Assembly (NCBI GenBank): GCA_002437495.1
Contig: DJQA01000008.1
Span: forward strand, 42,885-106,884
Reading direction: 5' to 3'
Length of the DNA stretch: 64,000 bases
Source: Prevotellaceae bacterium UBA6398
GTDB lineage: Bacteria > Bacteroidota > Bacteroidia > Bacteroidales > Bacteroidaceae
Part shown: piece after piece, positions 26,808-35,694 of the stretch
Layout: each line of letters starts with the position of its first letter
Numbering within the stretch: the stretch's first letter is position 1
Translations under genes and position numbers: made by a program
The notes under the pieces: generated by a model
Told to the model about the DNA's origin: nothing
The model's database searches: none
What the model saw: the letters and a program-made list of their open reading frames with translations, nothing else

Positions 26808-28024
26808 GAGACGAATGGACAAAACGGCTGCAAACGCGCCTTGAAAACCATGAGGAAACGCCTCCGCAGGGACTGTTTGCCGACATACGGAAAGAGATGT
26901 CGCGGCGCGGGAACGCCGTCCCCTCCAAAAAGCGCAGGAAAGCCGCAGTGTGGCTGTGGACTGTGCCGGCAGCGGCTGCGGTTGTGGCCGCAGGGCTGTT
27001 CCTTGCCAACGAGGTTGATAAGGCAGTAATCGCAACCCTGCCCGCAAGCGGCAAAATGCCGCCAGTTGTGGCGGCAGGCACAACGGAAAGCGCGGAAACG
27101 ACGGCGCACACCCTTTTGGCGAAAGCCGAAATACCGCACAGTAAACGCGCCACCACGCAGACCCTACCCGCAATTGAGACATACGCAGCGGATGCCGCAG
27201 AAGCAGTTGCGGCCGAAAGCACCGGCACACCCGCCGTGCCAAACAGTAAAAGACCATTGGCGATGGCAAAAAAAACAACACCCGGCACAAACGCCGCATA
27301 CTCCCGCATAAGCGGCGCAAACCCCACGCCGCGCAAAATTGGCGGCACACACATAAGCCTGACTGCATACTGCGGCGGGGCAACGGGCATTACAAATAAA
27401 ACCGATGGCATAATGCTGACGGCGGGGAAGCCTTTCGGCGAATACCCCAAGGACATGGAAGGCGGCGAAAACGCCACACTAAACGCCACAACGCGCACAC
27501 TGCACACCAAAGCCGACCACAGTCAGCCGTTGAAAGCGGGAGTAACGGCAAGGCTCCACATAGGCAGACGCTGGAGCGTGGAAACAGGTGTTGAATACAG
27601 CTACCTGTCATCACAATTCGAATACGACAACGGCGAAACCCCGGTAAGTACCGAAAAGCAGCGTCTGCACTACATTGGAATACCCATAAAGGCAAACTAC
27701 ACGCTCGTAAAAACCGGAAGGCTCACCGTGTATGCCGCCGCAGGGGGAACGGTGGAGAAACTGCTTAAAGGCAAAAGCACCACACATTATATTAACGCCG
27801 GCAACAGACCCGACATTACTGAAAACGTAAGCGAAAGCCGCCCACAGTTTTCCGTGAACGCGGCGGCAGGTGCCGAATACAACGTGGGCGGAAACATCGG
27901 CGTTTACATAGAACCCGGAGTAAGCCACCATTTCAACAACAACAGCGGCGTGGAGAACATCTACAAAAAACGCCCCACGAACTTCAGCCTTGCAATGGGC
28001 GTAAGAATAAACTTCAACAAATAA
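26804..28024 (+). CDS. Membrane anti-sigma-like protein with C-terminal barrel domain
   Basis: 406 residues in three parts: a short cytoplasmic N-terminus (1-46) with a helix pair suited to binding a sigma factor, one membrane span at about 47-68, a long A/T/P-rich linker (about 75-230), and a beta-rich C-terminus (about 235-406) with repeated amphipathic strands and the ending MGVRINFNK, like outer-membrane barrel domains. The translational overlap with the sigma gene supports partnership. If the C-terminus does insert in the outer membrane, one chain would span the whole envelope (inference). The linker is unusually rich in GC and threonine. Confidence 0.7.
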   Translation: MRDEWTKRLQTRLENHEETPPQGLFADIRKEMSRRGNAVPSKKRRKAAVWLWTVPAAAAVVAAGLFLANEVDKAVIATLPASGKMPPVVAAGTTESAETTAHTLLAKAEIPHSKRATTQTLPAIETYAADAAEAVAAESTGTPAVPNSKRPLAMAKKTTPGTNAAYSRISGANPTPRKIGGTHISLTAYCGGATGITNKTDGIMLTAGKPFGEYPKDMEGGENATLNATTRTLHTKADHSQPLKAGVTARLHIGRRWSVETGVEYSYLSSQFEYDNGETPVSTEKQRLHYIGIPIKANYTLVKTGRLTVYAAAGGTVEKLLKGKSTTHYINAGNRPDITENVSESRPQFSVNAAAGAEYNVGGNIGVYIEPGVSHHFNNNSGVENIYKKRPTNFSLAMGVRINFNK

Positions 28025-28082
28025 CAAAAAGCCTGAAAGCCAAAGAAACTCTTTCATAATTGCTGTTACATTTTTTAGGCAT

Positions 28083-28119
28083 GCGACCGCACCCGTAGGA
28101 TTTCCCACAGTGCGGTCGC
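28083..28119. repeat. Inverted repeat, 10-bp perfect stem
   Basis: GCGACCGCAC (28083-28092) and GTGCGGTCGC (28110-28119) flank a 17-base loop between the anti-sigma gene and rbfA. No T run follows on either strand, so it is not a standard intrinsic terminator. It could protect the 3' end of the upstream mRNA. Confidence 0.6.
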
Positions 28120-28151
28120 ACTGTGCCGCAACAAGCTATGGGGAACGAACA

Positions 28152-28183
28152 TTTGGCGACTACCGGGTTTTTACTTAATTTTG
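28152..28183 (+). promoter_or_regulatory. Promoter of rbfA
   Basis: TTTG at 28152-28155 and TAATTTTG at 28176-28183, 20 bases apart, an ideal Bacteroidota promoter, 23 bases before the rbfA ATG. Confidence 0.75.
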
Positions 28184-28206
28184 CATACAACAAAAAACTG
28201 TTTTTC

Positions 28207-28542
28207 ATGGAAACTACACGTCAGAACAAGATATCGCGACTTCTGCAAAAGGAACTCAGCGAAATTTTCGAGCAGCAAACCCGCCAAACACACGGAATGA
28301 TCGTGAGCGTTAGCAAGTGCAAAATAAGTCCCGACCTAAGTGTTTGCACCGCATACCTGAGCGTATTCCCCTCGGAAAAGGCTAAGGAAACCGTTGACAA
28401 CATAAGCGCAAACGCACGCTCCATACGCTACGAATTGGGCAAAAGAGTGCGTTTTCAGCTGAGAATAATACCCGAGCTGCGCTTCTTCGTTGACGACTCG
28501 CTCGACTACATACAGCACATTGACGAACTGCTGAAAAAATAA
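28207..28542 (+). CDS. rbfA: Ribosome-binding factor A
   Basis: 111-residue KH-fold protein that helps mature the 30S subunit. The start at 28207 (METTRQNKISRLLQKELSEIF) is the family's usual N-terminus and lies just after a good promoter; an in-frame extension to 28123 precedes the promoter and is rejected. The ending LDYIQHIDELLKK is typical. The next gene starts 12 bases later. Confidence 0.93.
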   Translation: METTRQNKISRLLQKELSEIFEQQTRQTHGMIVSVSKCKISPDLSVCTAYLSVFPSEKAKETVDNISANARSIRYELGKRVRFQLRIIPELRFFVDDSLDYIQHIDELLKK

Positions 28543-28554
28543 AGGCAAAGCCCC

Positions 28555-29781
28555 GTGAACTTTCCACTATTCATAGCCCGCAGATACCTGTTTGCCCGCC
28601 GCAGGAAACACGCCATAAACCTTATATCGGGCGTGGCCGTGGCGGGCGTGGCCTTTGCAACCATAGCAATGATATGCACGCTGTCGGTGTTTAACGGATT
28701 TCAAGACTTGGTGGCATCGCTGTTCACCTCGTTCGACCCCGAACTGAAAGTTGTGCCCATGGAGGGCAAATCGGTTGCTGCCGACGACCCCGCCGTAACT
28801 GCAATAAAGAAATCACCGTTGGTGTTCGCGGCCACAGAATGTGTGGAGGGACTGGCATTGGCCAAGTATTACGAAAATCAAAAAGTGGTTACCATAAAAG
28901 GAGTGGACAACAACTACTCCAAGACAAGCGACATAGAGTCTATTCTCTATGGCGACGGAGATTTCAAGCTCAAGGCCGATGTGCTTAACTTCGGCACACC
29001 GGGAATACAGCTCGCACAGCAACTTCAGCTCGGAGTACGCTATTCCTCGCCGCTCGACATATATGCCCCGCGCAATGGCGAAAGAATTGACGCGGCAAAC
29101 CCGGCACAAAGCTTTAACCACGACCAGCTTTATTCGCCGGGAGTGGTATTCTCTGTGAAGCAGAAAAAATACGATGCAAGCTACATAATAGTGCCCATCG
29201 GCTTTGCCCGCTCGCTGTTTGAACAGCAGGGATGCATAACATCGCTTGAACTTAAGCTGAAAGACGGGACGGATATTGCGGCGGCGCAAAAGAAACTCGA
29301 AAAACTCGGCGAAGGAAAACTTAAAATCGAAAACCGATACGAGCAGCAGGAAGACGTGTTCCGCATAATGAAGATAGAAAAGCTGGTAGCCTACCTGTTT
29401 CTTACGTTCATACTCATTGTGGCCTGTTTCAACATTGTAGGCTCGCTATCGCTGCTCATAATCGACAAACGCAAGGACATGCTTACCATACGCTCGCTTG
29501 GCGCAGACAACGCCACAATAGCAAAAGTGTTCCTATACGAAGGCCGCATGATAGCGCTAACCGGCGTGGCCATCGGCATTGCCGTTGGCGTTGCGCTGTG
29601 TATGGCGCAGCAACATTTCGGCCTCATAAAAATGGGCAACGAGGCGGGGAGCTTCATTATAGACGCATACCCGGTGAGCGTGCGCTGGGGAGACGTTGTG
29701 CTGACCTTTGTTACAGTAATCGCCGCAGGATACATATCCACTTGGTATCCCGTGAGATATCTTAGCAGAAAGCTCTTGTAA
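28555..29781 (+). CDS. ABC transporter permease, LolC/LolE type
   Basis: 408-residue FtsX/MacB-type permease. One N-terminal span (about 22-44), a large periplasmic domain, then three spans near 280-310, 325-345 and 375-395. The LolCE-like motif RRYLFARRRKHAINLIS opens the protein. In Proteobacteria LolCDE extracts lipoproteins from the inner membrane; no ATPase gene is adjacent, so it would pair with one elsewhere. The start codon is GTG. Co-transcribed with rbfA. Confidence 0.87.
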   Translation: MNFPLFIARRYLFARRRKHAINLISGVAVAGVAFATIAMICTLSVFNGFQDLVASLFTSFDPELKVVPMEGKSVAADDPAVTAIKKSPLVFAATECVEGLALAKYYENQKVVTIKGVDNNYSKTSDIESILYGDGDFKLKADVLNFGTPGIQLAQQLQLGVRYSSPLDIYAPRNGERIDAANPAQSFNHDQLYSPGVVFSVKQKKYDASYIIVPIGFARSLFEQQGCITSLELKLKDGTDIAAAQKKLEKLGEGKLKIENRYEQQEDVFRIMKIEKLVAYLFLTFILIVACFNIVGSLSLLIIDKRKDMLTIRSLGADNATIAKVFLYEGRMIALTGVAIGIAVGVALCMAQQHFGLIKMGNEAGSFIIDAYPVSVRWGDVVLTFVTVIAAGYISTWYPVRYLSRKLL

Positions 29782-29888
29782 CGGCGCAACCACAGCAAAA
29801 CTCCCGAAATTTAAAATAGTGCCGTCCCTTAAAACAAAATCTTTTATTTGATTATCAACTAATTGGTTTTGATAACACATTGCGCAAG

Positions 29889-29936
29889 TCTGCAGGCTTT
29901 TGTTTCTTTACACACATAAAGCTTGCAGATTTTTGT
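29889..29936 (+). terminator. Intrinsic terminator after the rbfA operon
   Basis: TCTGCAGGCTTT pairs with AAAGCTTGCAGA (one G-U pair) across a 17-base loop, followed by five Ts. Confidence 0.78.
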
Positions 29937-30052
29937 TATTAACACGGTCTGTGGTACACTTTGCTTTTTCGACAATCATACAGATGTGCGGTTTGCCAAT
30001 TCACAAACATTTTCTCAAACTGTATGAAGAAAATTTTGCCGGGCGGTGGAGT

Positions 30053-30161
30053 GATTTTCTACATCAGACATAATTTTTTCTATGTCCCATGTGGTTTTTT
30101 CTACGTCCTATGTGGTTTTTTCTACATCCTATGTGGTTTTTTCTACATCAAATATAATTTT
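30053..30161 (+). repeat. R1 repeat, copy 6, five units
   Basis: Head lost or reduced; five units in 21-base register: CTACATCAGACATAA, CTATGTCCCATGTGG, CTACGTCCTATGTGG, CTACATCCTATGTGG, CTACATCAAATATAA, joined by TTTTTT. The most expanded copy, inside the segment with 14-bp terminal inverted repeats. Confidence 0.8.
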
Positions 30162-30323
30162 CGCGATGTTTGGAGAAAGTTTTCAGTTTCGAATTTGTGC
30201 ATTTGCAGAAGAATGCTCTTTCGGCCCTTAAAAAGATAATCCGCGAGATGCTGCCCTCTTTGCAATATATATGAGCATGAACATGTTGAACCGGAGTTTT
30301 TAAGGGACGGCTACACTGAATTC

Positions 30324-30363
30324 ACACAAAAACAAGGCAGCCGCTTTTTGCAAAGCGGCCGCC
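30324..30363 (-). terminator. Intrinsic terminator of the TonB receptor operon
   Basis: On the minus strand GGCGGCCGCTTT pairs with AAAGCGGCTGCC (one mismatch) across a four-base loop and is followed by TTGTTTTTG. Confidence 0.8.
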
Positions 30364-30398
30364 ACACAACAATATCTTATTGTTATACCCGGAGGGTA

Positions 30399-31922
30399 TT
30401 AATACTTCGTATTCTGCGGGTCAAAGTTTGTCCAACCATCAAGCCACTTATCGCCCTCTGCGAAAGCTCCGATGTAGTTAACTGTGGTAAACCAGCTGTC
30501 AAGACCACTGAAATTCTGCGCACCGAAAAGTATGCTGCCTGCCTGCGGCATGAAAGGAACGCCCACGCCCTTGCCATCGGTAAGCTTCATGTCAGCCTTG
30601 CTTGCAAAATACTTGTTGCCCGGCTGAGCCAAGAAGAACTTGTGCGACAAAGACATCTCGGTGTCTTCCTTAACCTTCTTATTCTTGTAGTCATACTCCT
30701 TGTCCTCATAGCATTTGTTGGCGTCGCTGCCAATAATATCAGTATTGGCAATATAAATGTTCTGCAAACGAAGCTTGCCCGCATTTGCCTGAGCCGGTGT
30801 ATCACCCTTTTCGCCGTCAAGTATAAGACCTATAGGCCAGTCGGTAATAACAGAGTTCACGCAATTCAAACGAGAAGAGCGGCGTATGTGCATTCCCGAC
30901 TGGAACTTGCCAAGAGACGAACCGTTGTTGGGGAAATATGCGCCGGCGTTGATGTATGATTTGTTGTCGTTAACGAAATCAGTAGCAGTTTTGGGGCCTA
31001 CGAAAGTGATGTTGGAGAAAACAGGAGCGGTATAAGGAAGAACCTGTGCGCCATCACTGCAGTTATCGCTCTCGAAACCGTTGCTCTGGCTTCCATCGGC
31101 AATTCTCGGGTCGCGCACCGACAAACCGAACTGAACCTTGCCTGAAAAGCCGTTGTCTGTATCGAAATCATCATCCCAGCCTTTGTATGCCACAAGATAT
31201 TTGCAGTTTACGTCTCCGCCGAACCACTCAAAAGAATCATCGTTTGAGTAAGACACCTGCACGTGGTCTATTTTCGTGCCCGAGCCAACGCTACCCAAGG
31301 TGAGACCGTTTATCTCCTGATCTGCCTTGAACGGATAGCCTGCGAACTCTATGCGCACGTAGCTCAGCACACCCGAATTGTCGGCATCGTCATCACCGCC
31401 GTGCTTTGTGCGCAAACCGCCTTCAACTGTCATTTGTCCTTTGTTGTTACGAGCTTTGCCCAATATTACAACGCCACCCCAATCGCCGGGACGACGGCTG
31501 CCGGCAGCCTGTGCCGATGTGAACACGATAGGCTCGGATGCGCTTCCTTGAGCAATAAGCTTTCCGCCCGGCTCAACTATAAGAGAAGCCTTTGTTAGTT
31601 TGTCGCCTTTGATTACGGTACCCGGCTCGATTGTAAGCTCTGCGCCGCTGCCTATGTAAACCCATCCCTTGAGGGTGTAAGTGCCCTTTTTCAGTGTCTG
31701 CTTGCCCTTGAACACAAACTCCTGATCACCGTTGCCTATGACTGTGCCTTTGGGATCGCCCTTGCCGTCAGCACCAAACAGAATGTGATCGCAAGCTACG
31801 GCGCCATTGTCATCCCATGTTTTGTAAGCTGTCTCCGAGCTGTTGTTGTCATCGCTACAGCCGGAAAATACCGCTGCCAAAACCAACGCTCCGGCAATTA
31901 CACTTAAATTCAACTTTCTCAT
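30399..31922 (-). CDS. Beta-helix surface lipoprotein, TonB-receptor partner
   Basis: 507-residue lipoprotein (signal peptide ending AAVFSGC, cysteine at about 22, followed by SDDNN). The body shows repeated short strands and glycine turns (GSGAELTIEPGTVIKG, GSASEPIVFTSAQAAG, GDWGGVVILGKA) typical of a right-handed beta-helix. It lies 48 bases downstream of the TonB-dependent receptor and ends at a terminator, so the pair is an operon. By position it may be the surface-exposed substrate-capturing partner of the receptor. The ligand is unknown; it is not a SusD homologue. Confidence 0.78.
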   Translation of the reverse strand: MRKLNLSVIAGALVLAAVFSGCSDDNNSSETAYKTWDDNGAVACDHILFGADGKGDPKGTVIGNGDQEFVFKGKQTLKKGTYTLKGWVYIGSGAELTIEPGTVIKGDKLTKASLIVEPGGKLIAQGSASEPIVFTSAQAAGSRRPGDWGGVVILGKARNNKGQMTVEGGLRTKHGGDDDADNSGVLSYVRIEFAGYPFKADQEINGLTLGSVGSGTKIDHVQVSYSNDDSFEWFGGDVNCKYLVAYKGWDDDFDTDNGFSGKVQFGLSVRDPRIADGSQSNGFESDNCSDGAQVLPYTAPVFSNITFVGPKTATDFVNDNKSYINAGAYFPNNGSSLGKFQSGMHIRRSSRLNCVNSVITDWPIGLILDGEKGDTPAQANAGKLRLQNIYIANTDIIGSDANKCYEDKEYDYKNKKVKEDTEMSLSHKFFLAQPGNKYFASKADMKLTDGKGVGVPFMPQAGSILFGAQNFSGLDSWFTTVNYIGAFAEGDKWLDGWTNFDPQNTKY

Positions 31923-31970
31923 TTTGTAATGTATTTATTGATTAAACAATGTTCCTTATATTTTAACGGC

Positions 31971-34802
31971 TTACAGTTTGTAAAGCAGCGTTACTCCTAT
32001 GTTGCGCCCCGGTCTGTAGCTACGCGCAACCTCTTCATATTTTCTGCGGTTTCCGTCAGAGTATACCGCGTGGCCAAACTGTTTGTAATAAACTTTTTCG
32101 CCGAGTATATCGCGCACATTAAATTTAAGTTCCCAGTTCTTGCCCCATTTTTTGCCGAATGAAAGGTCGAGCACATTGCGCGGCATTTCGTAGCTGTGGG
32201 GTACACGAGCGTTGTCTTCAGATGCCGAGCTGCCCTCGCTTCTTCCCACACCTATTATTCTTTTTCCTATACGGTTGTAAAGAAGAGCCACATCAATCAT
32301 TTTCTTCTCGTTTTTATAGAATATGCCGGTGTTCACAAGATACGGCGACTGGCCTTGCATGGGACGGCTTTCTTCCGCAGAACCTTTGCTGAAATTCACA
32401 CGGCTCTTAATCAAGGCACCGTTGAAAGACCAACTGAAGCCGCGCAGTCCTATGAAGCTTAAATCCTTGCGTATGTCAAGCTCCAAGCCATAGCTGTCGG
32501 AACTTTTGGCGTTCTCGTAGGAATAAGTCAGAGACGTTCCGCCTGCCACTGTATAAGTCCATTCTATGGGCGAATTGAAGTGCTTGTAGAATGCTGCCAA
32601 AGATACAACCTCTCCACGCGAAGGATAGAACTCGTAGCGTAAGTCGAAATTGTCTATGTGGCAGCTTTTAAGCCCCGTGTTACCCTTCACATCGCTCGCA
32701 ATGTCGAAGTCGTAGTAAACTGCCGGAGACACTTCGCGGAATTCCGGACGGTTTATGCTCCGTCCGTAAGACAGTCGCATTTGGTTTTTGTCATCAAACT
32801 TGTATGTTGAATTTACGGATGGGAAAAAGTCATCGGTGCGGTAATGGCGGCTCATCTCGCTTTTTTCATAGTCGCGGGTGTTTGATATCAGCTCCATGTC
32901 GTTATGTTCGAAGCGCACACCGGCATGAACGTCAAATTTGCCGAATGGCAGCGACATTGAGAAATATCCTGCACCAAGAGTGTTATGGCCACGATAATTG
33001 TTGCGCATTTGGCGCTGTTCATATAGATACAGGCCCTTTGCACCCATGTAGGTTTCGCTACCCAGCAGCTGTGTTATGTCCATATTCAGGAAGTCGGACG
33101 GAAGGTTGTTGTCAGACGGATTCCACTGATAGTAGAACGAGCGTGTAAGATACTCGCGGGTGCGATATTCGCCGTATCCTCCGAAAAGCAGTTCGGGACT
33201 CCATTCCCCAAATTTGAACTTGTGTTTGTCGTTAACGGCCAGCGAGAATATATGTTCGTTAAGCTGTGTCCATTCCCTGGATACGTCGTTGCCCGTATGC
33301 AGGGCAATTGTACCCGGCACGTCAATGTCGTTCAGCAAGTAGCGCTTACGATCGGGAATGTAGCGGTTGGCATAAGCATAGCCGGCGCTCCAGTCAAGGG
33401 CATCGTTGGCGAATTTGTGCTTACCGGTGAACTGTCCGGTGTATGCGGCACGGCTGCGGTAATAATATTCGGCGCTGTGCTCTCTGTCGCTCTGTGCGCT
33501 CACGCCCTCGCGCCAGGTGTAACGGCTGGTTGAAAGCTGGTTGAATATGTTTCTTAGCTGATATTTGTGCTTTCCCTCCTTTGAAAGGAATGTAAGGTTA
33601 AGCATCGCACCCAGGCGAACGTTGTTGTTGTACTGGTCGTCAACCGAGTAGCGAAGATAACTCGGTCGGTCATTCGCCACATCAAACAAGCCATACAGGT
33701 TGTTTTCCATATCCTTGTATGTGCGGTATTCGTTTGTATAGTTCAAAGCTGCAAGCAGTCCGAGCTTGCCACCGGCAACACTCCACCGGCGGTTAAGGCT
33801 TGCACCAAGTTTCAGGTCGCCAAGCGGGTTCATGCTCTTTACTTTCCAAGAATTATTGAAACCGTTGCCGGCAAGGGAATACAGGTTGTCGCCCATGGGC
33901 TGACCGCTGCCGGCAAGCTGCGGATGCAGGTATGAATTTATTCCGCCCGACAAATTTCTCGCACCCAATCCAAACCCGAGAAAATCCCAGGAAGAACCTT
34001 TTGAATAGGAGAAATTGCGGAAAACCGACGAAGTGTTCCAATTGCCGCCTACCGAGAACTGCGTATTGTCCTCCTCGGGTATTTCCTTGGTATCAACTAT
34101 TATAAAGCCGCCCGAATAGTCGGCAGGATATTCCGCCGCCGGCGATTTTACTATCGTTAGGTTGTCTATCTGCGAGCTCGGTATAATGTCAAACGAGAAA
34201 GCCCTTGAATCGGCCTCGCTACTTGGCACGGCACCGCCGTTAACCCACACGTTGTTGTAACGCTGGGAAAGACCGCGCACCATGACAAACTTGTCGTCTA
34301 TCAAACTCACCCCGGGAACGCGCCTTATTACTTCGCCCGCATTGGTGTCTTGCGTGCGACTTATTTCCTGCGCCGACACATTGCTCACTATAACAGAGCT
34401 GTTCTTTGCCGCCCTTACCATGGCCGCGTCGGTGTTTCGGCGCTCAACGGCAGTAACAACCACACCTTTCAGTTTCTGAACATCGGGTTCCATTGCTATA
34501 TGCAACGTGTCGCCCGCTTGCGGAGCCTTAGGCACAACGCCTTGCAAACGCTGAGGTTTGTAGCCTATGTACGTTACCGACAAATTATAACTGCTCTTCT
34601 TTAAGCCTTGTATTTTAAAAAGGCCGGATATGTCGGTGGCCACCCTTATGTTACTGCCCTCAACCGACACTATAGCTCCTATGAGCGTGTCGTTGGAATT
34701 TTTATCTACCACAATTCCCATCAGCTGTTGAGCCCTCGCGGGCAAATAGCCAACCATAAGCAGCAACATTGATGCAACCGCTGTTTTTTTGCCTAATCTC
34801 AT
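31971..34802 (-). CDS. TonB-dependent outer-membrane receptor
   Basis: 943-residue receptor: signal peptide to about 24, a carboxypeptidase-regulatory-like domain (about 26-110, with GIVVDKNSNDTLIGAIVSVE), a plug domain (about 112-235, with VIRRVPGVSLIDDKFVMVRG) and a 22-strand-type barrel ending in NIGVTLLYKL. It imports a ligand with energy from TonB-ExbBD. It lacks a SusD partner and SusC hallmarks, so it is more like receptors for iron, cofactors or peptides. Downstream is the beta-helix lipoprotein. Confidence 0.92.
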   Translation of the reverse strand: MRLGKKTAVASMLLLMVGYLPARAQQLMGIVVDKNSNDTLIGAIVSVEGSNIRVATDISGLFKIQGLKKSSYNLSVTYIGYKPQRLQGVVPKAPQAGDTLHIAMEPDVQKLKGVVVTAVERRNTDAAMVRAAKNSSVIVSNVSAQEISRTQDTNAGEVIRRVPGVSLIDDKFVMVRGLSQRYNNVWVNGGAVPSSEADSRAFSFDIIPSSQIDNLTIVKSPAAEYPADYSGGFIIVDTKEIPEEDNTQFSVGGNWNTSSVFRNFSYSKGSSWDFLGFGLGARNLSGGINSYLHPQLAGSGQPMGDNLYSLAGNGFNNSWKVKSMNPLGDLKLGASLNRRWSVAGGKLGLLAALNYTNEYRTYKDMENNLYGLFDVANDRPSYLRYSVDDQYNNNVRLGAMLNLTFLSKEGKHKYQLRNIFNQLSTSRYTWREGVSAQSDREHSAEYYYRSRAAYTGQFTGKHKFANDALDWSAGYAYANRYIPDRKRYLLNDIDVPGTIALHTGNDVSREWTQLNEHIFSLAVNDKHKFKFGEWSPELLFGGYGEYRTREYLTRSFYYQWNPSDNNLPSDFLNMDITQLLGSETYMGAKGLYLYEQRQMRNNYRGHNTLGAGYFSMSLPFGKFDVHAGVRFEHNDMELISNTRDYEKSEMSRHYRTDDFFPSVNSTYKFDDKNQMRLSYGRSINRPEFREVSPAVYYDFDIASDVKGNTGLKSCHIDNFDLRYEFYPSRGEVVSLAAFYKHFNSPIEWTYTVAGGTSLTYSYENAKSSDSYGLELDIRKDLSFIGLRGFSWSFNGALIKSRVNFSKGSAEESRPMQGQSPYLVNTGIFYKNEKKMIDVALLYNRIGKRIIGVGRSEGSSASEDNARVPHSYEMPRNVLDLSFGKKWGKNWELKFNVRDILGEKVYYKQFGHAVYSDGNRRKYEEVARSYRPGRNIGVTLLYKL

Positions 34803-34876
34803 TATGTTAATTTATTGATATTCTTATTAGATCGCATATCTCGCAAAACACGAAACAAACTCTGTTTTTACGACTG

Positions 34877-34884
34877 CAAAATTA
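34877..34884 (-). promoter_or_regulatory. -7 box of the TonB receptor operon
   Basis: TAATTTTG on the minus strand, about 75 bases upstream of the receptor start. Confidence 0.5.
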
Positions 34885-35231
34885 TAGCTGCAATGTTACT
34901 CTGGTGTTGCCCGCCGGTTAAGAGCCGAAATACTTTGCGTTAAGAGGACGTTACACTGCGGCGGTTGAAAACTATAACTCAGCCTACAGCCGATTTCATG
35001 CTTTTTTAGTTTTATTGCGCATTACGCTTTATATTTTGCGCTTAACTTACAAAAAAGAGAATAGTCTTGATACTGCAAATCCTACCGCCTACACCCCGGT
35101 GCCCAAGGGCACAAACGCATCGCCCGGACGCTGTTTTACCGCCTCCTCTCCCCGCCCGGCACCTTCTGACGCAGACTTTTCGCATCTGCCATGCAACATA
35201 TATACGCCATACACAATCATTCAACGAAATG

Positions 35232-35362
35232 AGCCGCCGTAGGGGCGTATGGCATACGCCTTGAATTGAGTGGATTCGACAATTAAGCGGCGATGCCGCC
35301 GATGCGGTTCGGGCGGTGGCATACAAGACGAATGCCATTCGCCCCTGCAAACGGCGCAAAAA
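35232..35362 (-). repeat. R2 repeat, full copy
   Basis: Minus orientation with both arms present: GCAGGGGCGAATGGCATTCG on the left arm and GGCGTATGCCATACGCCCCT on the right arm. Follows R1 copy 7 in element orientation. Confidence 0.75.
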
Positions 35363-35372
35363 CAATAACGCT

Positions 35373-35451
35373 AAAATTACATTTGATGCAGGAAAAACCA
35401 TGTCCCATGTAGAAAAAATTACATCAGACATAATTCAAACTACATCAGACC
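35373..35451 (-). repeat. R1 repeat, copy 7
   Basis: Minus-strand copy: head, CTACATGGGACATGG unit, TGCATCAAATGTAAT unit, then an R2 copy in the same relative order. In the gap 34803-35694, which otherwise holds only the receptor promoter. Confidence 0.8.
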
Positions 35452-35694
35452 TTTTTTCGCCGCTTCCAAACCTCTGAAAAACAACTCGTTGCAGCAGACT
35501 TACTTTGCTTTGCTATTCTTCTTAAACTCAAAGCGTTGCACAATTTTGGCGGTATGCATGGTTTCGTTAGTGATAATGCTGCGGAATAATCTCAAAAACG
35601 GAGCGGCTGTATCTGCACCAAACATTCATGCGAACGAAGAATGGAAGTCCGCAGATTTCATCTGCCCATACACTGCTTGTTGAAAGAGTTTCCT

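Larger units (their letters stand above)
29821..30312. mobile_element. Segment bounded by 14-bp inverted repeats, possible decayed element
   Basis: GCCGTCCCTTAAAA at 29821-29834 and its exact reverse complement at 30299-30312 bound 492 bases that carry no gene. Inside lie the terminator of the rbfA operon and one R1 copy. Terminal inverted repeats of this size suggest an insertion-sequence remnant or a non-autonomous element, but no target-site duplication is evident and the inner ends are not otherwise alike. Confidence 0.35.

Noticed and set aside
30053..30161. CRISPR array
   Set aside because: Units are contiguous 21-mers with no spacers between them and no cas genes anywhere in the window.
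29961..30239. 92-codon frame with repeated CGFFY peptides
   Set aside because: The repeats are the translation of the 21-base R1 units; 21 is a multiple of three, so the frame stays open by arithmetic.
30348..30959. 203-codon frame antisense to the beta-helix lipoprotein
   Set aside because: No signal or family motif; the opposite strand has a lipobox and continuous beta-helix repeats.
35489..35683. 64-codon frame starting MQQTYFALLFFL
   Set aside because: Starts within the lead of an R1 copy, has no ribosome-binding or promoter signal and no recognisable domain.
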